From Campylobacterales bacterium (GTDB taxonomy: Bacteria > Campylobacterota > Campylobacteria > Campylobacterales > Sulfurimonadaceae), in contig JAPLGM010000016.1 in NCBI GenBank assembly GCA_026390165.1, positions 62,001 to 126,000 on the forward strand: 64,000 nt of DNA, read 5' to 3'. Positions 25,964-35,051 of the stretch are shown here, in pieces (within the stretch, counting starts at the first letter, position 1; the number at the start of each line of letters is the position of its first letter). Both the position numbers and the translations under genes were made by a program. The notes beneath the pieces are model-generated. The model saw nothing but the letters and a program-made list of their open reading frames with translations, ran no database searches and was not told where the DNA came from.

Positions 25964-26908
25964 ATGGGCGTTATCGAAGAAGTTTTTACCATAGATCTCC
26001 CCGTAGGGGAAAATTTTAGAATTCAGCGATGTCGGTATACTTCTCCCAATGCAAAAGTTGAAAATGAAAAAAGAATTTCTATCGTCAGCGGTATTCACGG
26101 GGATGAATTAGAGGGGCAGTACCTCTGTTTTTTACTCGGAGAGTGGCTTCGTACCAATAGTGAAAAAATTCGGGGAGTGATTGACATTTACCCTGCAATT
26201 AACTCATTGGGATTGGATAGTATTTCTCGCTCAATCCCCTTTTATGATGTCGATCTTAACCGTGCATTTCCGGGAAGTAAAAACGATTTTCTCCCCGCTC
26301 AAATCGCCGATGGTGTTGTAAATGCAATGCGAGGAAGCGACTTGGCCATTGACATACACTCCTCTAACGTTTTTTTACGAGAAATTCCCCAAGTCCGTAT
26401 CGCGAAGTCACAAGAAGAGACATTAGTCCCATTGGCAAATCTGCTTAATATCGATTTTGTGTGGGTTCATGATGCTGTTACCGTTTTGGAGTCAACATTT
26501 GCCCATGCGATGAATACGATCGGGACGAAAACGCTGGTTGTTGAGATGGGAGTCGGGATGCGTTTGGGTAAAGCGTATGGGCATCAACTCCTTGATGGGC
26601 TTTTAAATCTTATGGCACATGAGGGGATTTTAGATATTGAACCCTTGGATGTTCGTTTTCCGATTCAATCGCACGTCGGGGAGGTCGCGTATTTGAATGC
26701 GTCAGTTCCCGGTCTTTTCGTCCCCGTAATTGAACATTGTCAAATGGTTGCTATCGGGGAAGTTGTAGGGCATATCGTGAGTGCCCTTAGCGGCGAAGTG
26801 TTGGATGAAGTGATTGCACCTATCGGAGGGATTTTATTTACCCTTAGAGCGTATCCAATCGTATATGAGGGCTCATTAGTTGGGCGAATTTTTGGAGAGC
26901 ATCAATGA
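25964..26908 (+). CDS. AstE/AspA-type zinc deacylase (M14-like)
   Basis: A 314-residue succinylglutamate desuccinylase/aspartoacylase family enzyme. Zinc ligands and catalytic residues look present: H45 and E48 in GIHGDELEG, H132 in DIHSSN, and E194 in VVEMGVG. A C-terminal barrel-like domain (VPVIEHCQMVAIGEVVG) ends the protein. It would cleave an amide or acyl group from a small peptide-like product. It follows the alpha-E gene by eight bases and overlaps the next gene by four, so it belongs to the ATP-grasp operon. Confidence 0.85.
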   Translation: MGVIEEVFTIDLPVGENFRIQRCRYTSPNAKVENEKRISIVSGIHGDELEGQYLCFLLGEWLRTNSEKIRGVIDIYPAINSLGLDSISRSIPFYDVDLNRAFPGSKNDFLPAQIADGVVNAMRGSDLAIDIHSSNVFLREIPQVRIAKSQEETLVPLANLLNIDFVWVHDAVTVLESTFAHAMNTIGTKTLVVEMGVGMRLGKAYGHQLLDGLLNLMAHEGILDIEPLDVRFPIQSHVGEVAYLNASVPGLFVPVIEHCQMVAIGEVVGHIVSALSGEVLDEVIAPIGGILFTLRAYPIVYEGSLVGRIFGEHQ

Positions 26909-27837
26909 AACGGTTTGACATAGTAACATTGGAATCTCCCAATCGAGCACCGTTGCGTATTGAGGGGTTTTTATTCGGGGAAGAGAATAGTAAAGGAGCT
27001 TCGATTGCCATTGTCGGGGCAATGAGCGGCGATCATATTAATCAGCTCTATGTGGCATCGGGATTGGTGGAGTATTTACGTATCAAAGAGGAAGAGGGGA
27101 AGATTATAGGAAAAATCCTTATTATCCCTGCGGTCAACGCATATGCTCTTAATATGGGGGAGAAAAATTGGCCATTAGACAAAACGGATCTTAATATGAT
27201 GTTTCCGGGGTATCACCAAGGGGAAACAACGCAACGGATTGCCGCACGTCTTTTTGATACGCTAAAAGGGTATAAATATGGGGTGATTTTAGAAGGTCGT
27301 CGTGATCAGGGGATGTGTTTACCGTATGTGAAACTCATCAAAAGTGGTTATGAAGATTTAGAGTGCGTGAAAGACTTAGGGATAAGCTTTATTCACTATC
27401 GTCCATACGAACCTATAGAGACAGCAATGCTTCAATACAACTGGCAATTGTGGGAGACGAAAGCTTTCTCGATTGTTTTTGGAAAAAATGGGGCGATTGA
27501 TCACAATGATAGTGATGAAGTACACACGTCATTGGTTCGTTTTCTTTCCAAGAGAGGATTATTGGAACATACTGTTTTTGAAGGACGAACGAGCAATATA
27601 ATAGATCCCCATAATATGACACTGCTCAAAGCATCACGGGCAGGGATCTTTATCTCTAAAATACGTTGTGATACTCATGTAGAGAAGGGTGAGAAGTTAG
27701 GAAAGATTATCGACGCACTAACTGGGAAGAGAGTTGAAGATATTATTGCCCCATGTGAGGGGATTGTTACATGTCAGTATTCTCATCCACTTATTTTTCA
27801 AAATTCTATTGCATTTCGGATCGCATCGATAGAATAA
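26905..27837 (+). CDS. AstE-like paralogue lacking zinc ligands
   Basis: The 310-residue protein is clearly a paralogue of the preceding AstE-like enzyme: same length, the same order (NMMFPGYHQGETTQRIAARL against the DVDLNRAFPG region) and a similar C-terminal domain (AGIFISKIRCDTHVEKGEKL). The metal site is lost, however. The HGDE motif is SGDH here, the third ligand DIH is ILE, and the catalytic VVEMG is IVFGK. It may be a non-catalytic partner of the active copy or bind a different metal. A terminator hairpin follows directly. Confidence 0.75.
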   Translation: MKRFDIVTLESPNRAPLRIEGFLFGEENSKGASIAIVGAMSGDHINQLYVASGLVEYLRIKEEEGKIIGKILIIPAVNAYALNMGEKNWPLDKTDLNMMFPGYHQGETTQRIAARLFDTLKGYKYGVILEGRRDQGMCLPYVKLIKSGYEDLECVKDLGISFIHYRPYEPIETAMLQYNWQLWETKAFSIVFGKNGAIDHNDSDEVHTSLVRFLSKRGLLEHTVFEGRTSNIIDPHNMTLLKASRAGIFISKIRCDTHVEKGEKLGKIIDALTGKRVEDIIAPCEGIVTCQYSHPLIFQNSIAFRIASIE

Positions 27838-27861
27838 AAGAGGGAATTTCTTCACTCTTTT
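27836..27861 (+). terminator. Intrinsic-type hairpin after the ATP-grasp operon
   Basis: AAAAGAG (27836-27842) pairs with CTCTTTT (27855-27861), with GAA/TTC pairing inside the loop, ending in a T-run. It begins at the stop codon of the second AstE-like gene. Confidence 0.6.
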
Positions 27862-27910
27862 AGCCTATTGGTGTTATGATACTGAAATTTTTTGTCAAGG
27901 TACTTAAATA

Positions 27911-29932
27911 ATGAAATCTTATACGACCTACAGACGGTTGATTGCAAAAACGGTTATTATTTCTTTGTTAAGTAGTTTGGCTGTAGCTTTTTTGTATGGT
28001 ATATACATCAAAAAGCAGGCGATTGAAGATCTTGCCCGTAATGATGCACGTAAAACAAGCCGTTTGGCGTTTGAAGCTCTTTATTCAGCGATGGAAAAGG
28101 GGTGGAGCCAGAAAGAACTTGATGCCATTATCGTTCGTCTTAACAGTGTCGAGCCAAATATGCGGATTAATGCCTATCGAAGTCCCCGTGTTGTGGCCCT
28201 TTTTGGGGATCGAATCAACGATAAGCGGATACGTGAGCATGATCCGATGGTGATGCGTGCAATGCGGGGGGAAGAGATATTAACGGGTAATGATGAAATC
28301 CGTTATCTTTATCCTATTGTGGTTAATCAAGAGTGTTTAAAATGTCACGTGAATGCCAAGGTTGGAGATATCAATGGGGTTATCGATGTACATTTCCCTG
28401 TAGGAAACCTTAAAATATCACTCACAACAATGATTAACTCGTTTATTGTCTTCTTTATTTTCTTTACGATCATTATTTTTGCCATTTTGTATTTTAGACT
28501 CAATTCGTTGCTGGTACAGCCTCTTAAGCAATTTATTGGATTGATCCAAGAAATCATTAGTAAAAATGATATGGCCAAACGCGTCAGCCTCAATACAAAA
28601 ATTCTTGAAGTTAAAAATATTGAGAATTATTTTAATAAAATGTTAGACTCTATCCAAGGGTACTACGAAAAGCTTCAGGAAATATCTGATCGAGATTACC
28701 TCACAGGGCTTTACAACCGCCGAAAATTTGAAGAGTTTCTTTCGTATGAGATTGGACGCTCCCTTCGCCACAAGCATGAATTTACGATTATCATGATCGA
28801 TTTGGACAATTTCAAATATATTAATGACACCTACGGTCATGCGTCAGGAGATTTAGTACTTAAAGCGGTGACAGAAATTTTTGCTTCAAATCTCCGAAAT
28901 GCTGATATTTTGGCACGACTTGGGGGAGATGAGTTTGCGGTTTTATTACCTGAAACACCCTATGAAAATGGCTATATCGTCGTTGAAAAGCTTAGAAGAG
29001 AGTTGGAAGCCACTTCTATTGCGCTGATGCTTGATCAGATCACTCTGACGGCAAGTTTTGGTATTGCCCAGTACCCTGAACAAGGAGAGACCATAGAGTC
29101 TCTTTTTACGGGGTCTGATATAGCGATGTATAAAGCCAAAAGGGCGGGTAAAAATACGATCGCACGGGCAGATCAAAATGATCAAGAGATGGCCGTAGAG
29201 ATTCAAAAAAAAGGGGAGTTTATCCGTCGTGCAATTGAGGAAGATCGTCTAGAACCTTTTTTCCAACCTATCTATGCTATTGCTACAAATGAGCTCTTCG
29301 GATATGAGGTTCTTGCCCGTATCCGTGAGGGAGAACGTTATATTGCGGCAGGGCAATTTATGGAAATCGCTGAGAGTTTAGGGATGGCTTCGAGAGTGGA
29401 TCAAATTATATTGTCCAAAGGGCTTGAAATACGTTCACATTTACAGATGTGGAATACTTCTTTCTTTTTTAATCTTTCTACACACTCTCTTTTTGGAGAT
29501 GATTATCTCTCGCCGATCGAAGATCATTACGCTCAAAATCCTTCAGATGCTGGTGATAATGGAATTGTAATTGAAATTTTAGAGCGTGAAGCAATCCATA
29601 ATGTGAAAGCATTGATAGAGATTATCGAAGTGAATAAAGAGAGAGGGATTTCATTTGCATTGGATGATTTTGGTTCAGGATTTTCATCCTTTGTCTATCT
29701 AAAATATTTTGATACCGATTACGTCAAAATTGACGGTGAATTCGTCAAGAATATCACCGTTAATGAGAAAGATCGTATTTTTGTCAAGCATATCAATCAA
29801 ATTGCCCAAGAGTTTGGCAAAAAGACAATCGCTGAGTATGTCGAGGACGAAGAGACACTCCTTATTCTCAAAGAGTTAGGAGTCGACTATGTCCAAGGGT
29901 ATCATATCGGAAAACCGCAGAAGCTCAATTAA
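27911..29932 (+). CDS. Membrane c-di-GMP enzyme: DUF3365-like sensor, GGDEF and EAL
   Basis: A 673-residue c-di-GMP turnover protein. TM helices at ~12-30 and ~178-200 flank a periplasmic domain with CLKCH (residues ~138-142), as in the Tll0287/DUF3365 heme-binding fold. The GGDEF domain is intact (RLGGDEFAVLLP) and has an inhibitory RxxD five residues before (RNAD-ILARL-GGDEF). The EAL domain has EVLAR, FNLS, EILER, LDDFGSGFSS, KIDGEF, EYVED and VQGYHIGKP, so phosphodiesterase residues are kept. It may therefore both make and break c-di-GMP in answer to a redox or gas signal. Monocistronic. Confidence 0.92.
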   Translation: MKSYTTYRRLIAKTVIISLLSSLAVAFLYGIYIKKQAIEDLARNDARKTSRLAFEALYSAMEKGWSQKELDAIIVRLNSVEPNMRINAYRSPRVVALFGDRINDKRIREHDPMVMRAMRGEEILTGNDEIRYLYPIVVNQECLKCHVNAKVGDINGVIDVHFPVGNLKISLTTMINSFIVFFIFFTIIIFAILYFRLNSLLVQPLKQFIGLIQEIISKNDMAKRVSLNTKILEVKNIENYFNKMLDSIQGYYEKLQEISDRDYLTGLYNRRKFEEFLSYEIGRSLRHKHEFTIIMIDLDNFKYINDTYGHASGDLVLKAVTEIFASNLRNADILARLGGDEFAVLLPETPYENGYIVVEKLRRELEATSIALMLDQITLTASFGIAQYPEQGETIESLFTGSDIAMYKAKRAGKNTIARADQNDQEMAVEIQKKGEFIRRAIEEDRLEPFFQPIYAIATNELFGYEVLARIREGERYIAAGQFMEIAESLGMASRVDQIILSKGLEIRSHLQMWNTSFFFNLSTHSLFGDDYLSPIEDHYAQNPSDAGDNGIVIEILEREAIHNVKALIEIIEVNKERGISFALDDFGSGFSSFVYLKYFDTDYVKIDGEFVKNITVNEKDRIFVKHINQIAQEFGKKTIAEYVEDEETLLILKELGVDYVQGYHIGKPQKLN

Positions 29933-29965
29933 TGAGAGGAGTTTCTGCTATTATCGTTGAGTGGT

Positions 29966-30412
29966 TTATAAACTTAAAATCTTTTTTGCACACTCATTGA
30001 TTCGTTTTCCATCGGCTAATGTACCCAGTGCTTTCGAAGCTGCTCCCATTACTTTACCAATCTCTTTTATAGTTGTAGCTCCTGTTTCAATAATAATCGC
30101 ACGCAGTGCAGTTTCTAATTCTTCATCATTTAGTTGTTTGGGAAGATACGCTTCAAAAATAGCTGCTTCAGATGCCTCTTTTTCGTACAAATCTTCACGA
30201 CCGGCATCACGGTATTGACTCATGGCATCGTTGCGTTGTTTGACTTGTTTTTGGATGATTTTGATGACATCTTCATCGTGAAGTTCTTTGCGCTCATCCA
30301 CTTCGATTTGTTTCATTGCACTGCTTAGAAGGCGCAACGCATCACGAACGGCATTGTTTTTCTCTTTCATAGCAGTTTTAATATCGTTACTTATGGTCTC
30401 TTTGAGGGTCAT
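29966..30412 (-). CDS. yqeY: GatB/YqeY domain protein
   Basis: The 148-residue YqeY protein is a stand-alone relative of the GatB C-terminal tRNA-binding domain. It has LRLLSSAMKQIEVDERKEL, VIKIIQKQVKQRNDAM and EAYLPKQLNDEELE followed by MGAASKAL, all typical. Its cellular role is not established. It is divergent from flgH, whose start is 57 bases away, and converges with the GGDEF-EAL gene. Confidence 0.92.
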   Translation of the reverse strand: MTLKETISNDIKTAMKEKNNAVRDALRLLSSAMKQIEVDERKELHDEDVIKIIQKQVKQRNDAMSQYRDAGREDLYEKEASEAAIFEAYLPKQLNDEELETALRAIIIETGATTIKEIGKVMGAASKALGTLADGKRINECAKKILSL

Positions 30413-30469
30413 TTTTCATCCTTGGAACTATTTTTGCTTATTATAGCTAAATAACCCATTGGATGTGAT

Positions 30470-31186
30470 ATGCGCTACCTTCTTCCTCTTTCGATCTCAT
30501 TAGTATCATTGTTGTTAAATGGATGTACAGCAAAGCTGATGGATCCAGAAATAGCGTTTACCCCTCCAAAATATGTCGAGGAGATGCCCTCTCGTGAAGA
30601 AGAAAATATTTTTACGTCGCAAGGAAGTTTGTTTGGTCAAGGGGATAGTCCTCTCTTCTCGGATCACAAAGCAATGCATGTAAACGATATCGTGACCGTG
30701 GTCATTTCGGAAACGGTGACCAGTTCAAATAAAGCAACTAAAGCATTGAGTGAGGCGGATTCTCTCGGATTAGGAGGGGGAGCCTTTGTCTCAACTGGGG
30801 GCAATTCTGCTGTTAATTCTGCTGTGAGTAAACTTAATGGGCTTGGAAATATAGGGTTTAATGCGGGTTCGACGTCAAGTTACTCAGGGTCAGGTGCGGC
30901 CACGAAAAATGCTACCTTTACAACAACCGTATCGGCTCGTATTGTAAAGGTAATGGCAAATGGAAACTATTTTATCACAGGGCGGCGTGAAATTATGGTC
31001 GATGATCAAAAGCAAATTATGCAGCTTAGTGGAGTGATTCGCCCCTACGATATTGATCTAAATAATCAAATTACTTCGGCGAAAATTTCCGATGCGAAGA
31101 TCCAGTACGCGAATGAAGGGGATGTGGATCGCTCCACCAACCAAGGGTGGGGGAGTAAAATAATACAAGCCGTATGGCCCTTTTAA
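30470..31186 (+). CDS. flgH: Flagellar L-ring lipoprotein FlgH
   Basis: FlgH forms the outer-membrane L-ring of the flagellar motor. The 238-residue lipoprotein has lipobox LLNGC, then SLFGQGDSPLFSDHKAMHVND, IVTVVISETVTSSNKA, KNATFTTTVSARIVKV and GNYFITGRREIMVDDQKQIMQ... with GVIRPYDIDLNN, the standard FlgH markers. A glycine/serine-rich part occupies residues ~95-145. It stands alone and converges with the EnvC-like gene, five bases apart. Confidence 0.97.
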   Translation: MRYLLPLSISLVSLLLNGCTAKLMDPEIAFTPPKYVEEMPSREEENIFTSQGSLFGQGDSPLFSDHKAMHVNDIVTVVISETVTSSNKATKALSEADSLGLGGGAFVSTGGNSAVNSAVSKLNGLGNIGFNAGSTSSYSGSGAATKNATFTTTVSARIVKVMANGNYFITGRREIMVDDQKQIMQLSGVIRPYDIDLNNQITSAKISDAKIQYANEGDVDRSTNQGWGSKIIQAVWPF

Positions 31187-31191
31187 AAACC

Positions 31192-32409
31192 TTATCGAAT
31201 AACCTGTAAAGGGTCGATATGGGCATTACGTTGCGTTACTTGAAACATTAGTTCTCTTCCCACTCGTCCGATGATAGCTCCTTGTTTGAGACGTTGACCT
31301 ATAATAACAGTAGGAGCAATCTTATCTAAATGGGCATAAATCGTGTGTAACCCATTGTCATGTTCAATAACGATAACATTATCAAGCATTGCAGTAGGTT
31401 TTGCAAAGATGACTTTTCCATTGAAAATAGCCTTGACCTTGGCATCGGAGTCGGTAGGGCGAAGAGAAACCGATTCATTATTAATCTTAATACCGTAAAC
31501 AGGATCAATATAGGAACCAAAGCGTTTGGTGATGACATAGCCATCTAGTGGAGAAATAGTCTTCTCACCACTGTATGCAGCAGTTTTTGAGGGTTGATAC
31601 TCTGAGATCGTTTGTTGCGCCCCTTCGGGAAGTGGTTTGGAACCAGCTCTTGGAGCGACAAGTTTCGGAGGTGCTTTTTTGGGCTTCATCGCTTCAATTC
31701 GGATGATATTCAAACTCGCCAGTGTATTTTGAAGAGAGCGTTGTTGATTTAAAATACGACCAAGAGAGCGCTTATACTCCTCTTTCTCTCTTTCTAGTTG
31801 AGTGATTGCCTTTTCATTTTCTTGTTTTGTCGCGATGACATTTTGCTTTTGTTGATCAATGACTGCAATTGATTGTTTAAGTGCAGTGGTTTGATTGGAT
31901 AATGAGGTGATTTTTGTGGCATTCTCTCCATAAATAAAATTAAGCTCTTTAATTTCAGCATTAATTTGTTTAAGATGAAGCTTAAGAGCCTCTTCGGTAA
32001 TGAGTGCATCCGCCCCTTTGGCTCGATCATCATTGATAAGAAGTGAGAGAGATGTATTGCGTGCGAGTGCAAACACCAACTTTTGCTCAATATCATTTTG
32101 GGTTTTGGTCAGTTGCTGCTGTTGCGTTTGAAGCCCTTGGAGATTTTGTTTGTTAGACTGATAGACATTTTCTTTGGATTTTAGCTCTGTGACAAGGGTA
32201 TTGAGATGCTGTTGCTGAGCCCCTACAGCTTGACGTTGCTGGACGATTTTTCCTGCGGTTGCTTCGAGTTTTGCACTAAGAGAGGAGTAGGTTTGTTTGG
32301 ACTCTTGGAGTGCAGAGGATGTTTTTTTTATTTTCTCATCTATTTTAGCACCATAAAGGGAAAGCACTAAAAAGGAGGAGAGGGCGAGAGAGATAGGGAT
32401 GCGAATCAT
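31192..32409 (-). CDS. EnvC-like murein hydrolase activator (coiled coil, degenerate LytM)
   Basis: A 405-residue exported protein with signal peptide, a long coiled coil (residues ~22-220, many Gln/Leu/Glu heptads) and a C-terminal LytM/M23 domain. The LytM part keeps the fold (LDGYVITKRFGSYIDP, AIFNGKVIFA, HDNGLHTIYAHLDKI, GAIIGRVG) but lacks the first H-x-G-x-D zinc motif, which is replaced by GIKINNESVS. It is therefore likely an EnvC-type activator of amidases, not a hydrolase. Its position directly after ftsX (same-strand, stop and start abutting) fits the known FtsEX-EnvC relation. Confidence 0.85.
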   Translation of the reverse strand: MIRIPISLALSSFLVLSLYGAKIDEKIKKTSSALQESKQTYSSLSAKLEATAGKIVQQRQAVGAQQQHLNTLVTELKSKENVYQSNKQNLQGLQTQQQQLTKTQNDIEQKLVFALARNTSLSLLINDDRAKGADALITEEALKLHLKQINAEIKELNFIYGENATKITSLSNQTTALKQSIAVIDQQKQNVIATKQENEKAITQLEREKEEYKRSLGRILNQQRSLQNTLASLNIIRIEAMKPKKAPPKLVAPRAGSKPLPEGAQQTISEYQPSKTAAYSGEKTISPLDGYVITKRFGSYIDPVYGIKINNESVSLRPTDSDAKVKAIFNGKVIFAKPTAMLDNVIVIEHDNGLHTIYAHLDKIAPTVIIGQRLKQGAIIGRVGRELMFQVTQRNAHIDPLQVIR

Positions 32410-33222
32410 TTATTCCTCTTCATGGTTGACAAGTACAATCGTTAATGTAAGTGCAATAGAAACACTAAGGGCAATAACAAGAGAGCGAATGGCATCATCC
32501 ACAAAATTAAAAAGCTGTACATTAATCCCAATTTCTCTCAGCTGCATGGTTAAGTACCCATAGTGGTTGATTACGAAAAATGCCAAACACAAAATTACGG
32601 TAGCGATAATTGCATCAACAATAGCCAGACGAAATAAAACAGCTGAACGCAGCCAAACCGGTGCACCAAAAAGCGCCATGATATTCATCCGTTGGGCATG
32701 TTGGAACTGCCAAAGTCGCATCTCTTTAAGGATTAACAATGAGGTGACAGTGGCAATGGCAATGGAAAAAATTTGAACTACATCTTTAAAAAGCAGCATG
32801 AGTTTATAGACCGTATCGTGGGTTTGAGAGAACCCCTCTACCCGCTCAATAGCACGGTTACGCTCCAACCGTTTTTGGAGTTGAGTAATTTCATCAGGGG
32901 TAGGAAACCGATTGAGATAAAGGCGATAAAACTTCGGCAGGGTGAGTTTTAGGAGTTCAAGATTTTTTGGACTCATTTCTCCCTTAAGACGCTCAAGCAC
33001 TTGGGCAGTGCTAATGGATTCACTGCGGTCGATCATAGGACTCATTGCTTTAAGCTCGACAGGAGTTAGGCTTTTGCTGGCGACTACTATGACCGAATAA
33101 TCATTTTTCAAATGGGATTCATAGGCGGCAATACTGCGATCAACTGCCACATAAATTTGAACCGAGGCAAGGACGGTAAAGAGGGCGATAATAAGGGAGA
33201 TATGATTTTTAAGCGATTTCAT
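32410..33222 (-). CDS. ftsX: Cell division permease FtsX
   Basis: ATG at 33222 ([17 protein letters not shown]) overlaps ftsE by 14 bases and is chosen over a much longer upstream frame that would run through ftsE. The 270-residue protein has the FtsX layout: N-terminal TM (~7-27), a periplasmic domain to ~150, and three TM helices at the end (~155-180, 200-225, 245-263), with MNIMALFGAPVWLRSAVLF in the cytoplasmic loop. FtsX relays ATP hydrolysis to the amidase activator encoded next. Confidence 0.9.
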   Translation of the reverse strand: MKSLKNHISLIIALFTVLASVQIYVAVDRSIAAYESHLKNDYSVIVVASKSLTPVELKAMSPMIDRSESISTAQVLERLKGEMSPKNLELLKLTLPKFYRLYLNRFPTPDEITQLQKRLERNRAIERVEGFSQTHDTVYKLMLLFKDVVQIFSIAIATVTSLLILKEMRLWQFQHAQRMNIMALFGAPVWLRSAVLFRLAIVDAIIATVILCLAFFVINHYGYLTMQLREIGINVQLFNFVDDAIRSLVIALSVSIALTLTIVLVNHEEE

Positions 33223-33880
33223 TAATAGTTCCAAACTCGATATGGTAATGTTTATAGGCGATTGTGAGCCCCTCTGGGATATGATGGGTGACGACAATAA
33301 CCGTTGTTTTGAGCTGAGTATTTGCCCCCTCAAGAAGATTCCAAATAACCGAAGAGGAGTAATCATCGAGATTACCCGTCGGCTCATCGGCAAGGATAAG
33401 AATAGGGTTGTGGGCTAATGCGCGTGCCATTGCCACTCGCTGCTGCTCTCCACCACTGAGTTCTTGTGGATACTTCCCTGCTTGATGAGTAAGCTTCACA
33501 TGTCCGAGAAGTTTTTGAACCTGCGAACCGCTGACATTCCCTGTGTAGCCCGAAATAATGAGGGGGAGCATCACATTTTTTTCAATCGTCCACTCTTTAA
33601 TCAGCTTGTAATCTTGAAAGACGATGCCAATGTGACGACGGAGAAAATTAAGTTTAGAAGCACTGATACGGTTCATCTTAGTTCCACCAACCGTAAGTTG
33701 ACCTTGACGTGGCCCAATGGCTCCGTAAAATGATTTGAGAAGGGTTGATTTACCGCTTCCACTTGCACCTGTAATAAAGACAAAGTTTCCTGCTTCGATA
33801 CTAAAAGTCGCTTTTGAGATGATGGTTTCATTCTCTTTGTAGGAGAGGGAGAGGTTTTCGGCGATGATAACATTATCCAT
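33209..33880 (-). CDS. ftsE: Cell division ATP-binding protein FtsE
   Basis: A 223-residue ABC ATPase of the FtsE type. Walker [13 protein letters not shown] near residue 40, Q-loop [10 protein letters not shown], signature [15 protein letters not shown], Walker [13 protein letters not shown] and switch His in VVTHH. Its start overlaps the trmB stop by eight bases, and ftsX overlaps its own end. Together with FtsX and EnvC it controls peptidoglycan splitting at division. Confidence 0.95.
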   Translation of the reverse strand: MDNVIIAENLSLSYKENETIISKATFSIEAGNFVFITGASGSGKSTLLKSFYGAIGPRQGQLTVGGTKMNRISASKLNFLRRHIGIVFQDYKLIKEWTIEKNVMLPLIISGYTGNVSGSQVQKLLGHVKLTHQAGKYPQELSGGEQQRVAMARALAHNPILILADEPTGNLDDYSSSVIWNLLEGANTQLKTTVIVVTHHIPEGLTIAYKHYHIEFGTINEIA

Positions 33881-35048
33881 GAAGTAGCTCGTTTAATAAA
33901 ATATGGGCATTTAAGTTGGCACTTGAACGTACGGGTAGCGTGGGGAAATAACGGGCGTGACCATTTTGCACGATCAAATAAAGATGCTCAGGGCGATCAA
34001 AACTTCCCATGGCAAGACGAACCATCCAACCCCCTTCACGTATATCAAAACTGGCTTCTGCATGAAGAAAACCCCATTCACGACGGAAGAGTTGGCGCTC
34101 TATTATTGGAAGTATAGCATCCTCAATTTTGGTTGTTGTGAAGCTAAAATCCCCTTCTAGCACTTTTTCGGGACTTTCTAAATCGTTAATGAGGGTAACA
34201 TCATAGATGTTTTTTTCCATTTTTTTCCAACGATCTTCGTATTTACTAGTGATGGCAATATCCCGATTTTTATGCACTTCGAAACTAACGTAGGAGGGAT
34301 GAGAGTAGGTTTCGAGAGCAAAGCGGTAGTAGTTTTCACTGTCGGTACGCAATTCCAATCTCCCCTGAGGTGCTAATGCCCGAATTGCTTCATTGACAAA
34401 CGCATCTCCGATAACACGACGGTGTGGTTTTTTATCCCATGGAACGGGAAAATGGACGTAAATACGACTGAGGGTATTGGAGGGGACGAACTCCAAAAAG
34501 AGGCGTGCATCATAATCCAAGATCATAATATTAGTCAAATGTTGAATGGTGATTTGTTTCAGAGCCTGCTCAATAGAGGGTTTATGAATTTCTAAACCGA
34601 TAAAAAGAACCTCAGGATTGGTGGCAGCTTGATGGAGGAGATGACGTGCCGAACCAAATCCTACTTCGAGACGCATTTCAGACCCCGTTGGGAAGCTATT
34701 AGCGAAAAAATCGACGGATTTGAGGGCATCGTGCGTTTGAAGATGAACATTTTCCCCTGCCGTATCGACATTGGAATCCAAAATAGTGCTGTTGGAACCT
34801 TTTGCGTAGGCGAGAAGAGAGTGTTTGATGAGAAAATTGGGGCTTGGTCGCGTTATTTTGTCACTTTTTAGGAGATCTTTTTCGCCACTTTTTTTGTGGA
34901 GAATAAAAAATTCACGCCCTTTATAGCGAGTGGCAATGAGGGATTCTTTCCCCTCACCGCGCGAGGTTGCTATAAAATCAAATGCTACATCTCCCGAAGT
35001 GGCAGGGAGAGGGATGGGATGAAAGGTCTCTATATGAAGATGAGGCAT
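33873..35048 (-). CDS. trmB: tRNA (guanine-N7-)-methyltransferase TrmB, long form
   Basis: TrmB makes m7G46 in tRNA. The family core lies at ~120-290 with EVGFGSARHLL, FIGLEIHKPSIEQAL, YVHFPVPWDKKPHRRVI and ELRTDSENYY. The 391-residue length comes from N- and C-terminal extensions of about 110 and 100 residues, a form seen in Campylobacterota. First gene of a trmB-ftsE-ftsX-envC block with overlapping borders; the FN3 lipoprotein gene lies just upstream on the same strand. Confidence 0.92.
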   Translation of the reverse strand: MPHLHIETFHPIPLPATSGDVAFDFIATSRGEGKESLIATRYKGREFFILHKKSGEKDLLKSDKITRPSPNFLIKHSLLAYAKGSNSTILDSNVDTAGENVHLQTHDALKSVDFFANSFPTGSEMRLEVGFGSARHLLHQAATNPEVLFIGLEIHKPSIEQALKQITIQHLTNIMILDYDARLFLEFVPSNTLSRIYVHFPVPWDKKPHRRVIGDAFVNEAIRALAPQGRLELRTDSENYYRFALETYSHPSYVSFEVHKNRDIAITSKYEDRWKKMEKNIYDVTLINDLESPEKVLEGDFSFTTTKIEDAILPIIERQLFRREWGFLHAEASFDIREGGWMVRLAMGSFDRPEHLYLIVQNGHARYFPTLPVRSSANLNAHILLNELLHG

Positions 35049-35051
35049 GAT

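Noticed and set aside
33223-33393. Longer N-terminus of FtsX
   Set aside because: It runs through ftsE and lacks FtsX character; the normal N-terminal TM starts at 33222.
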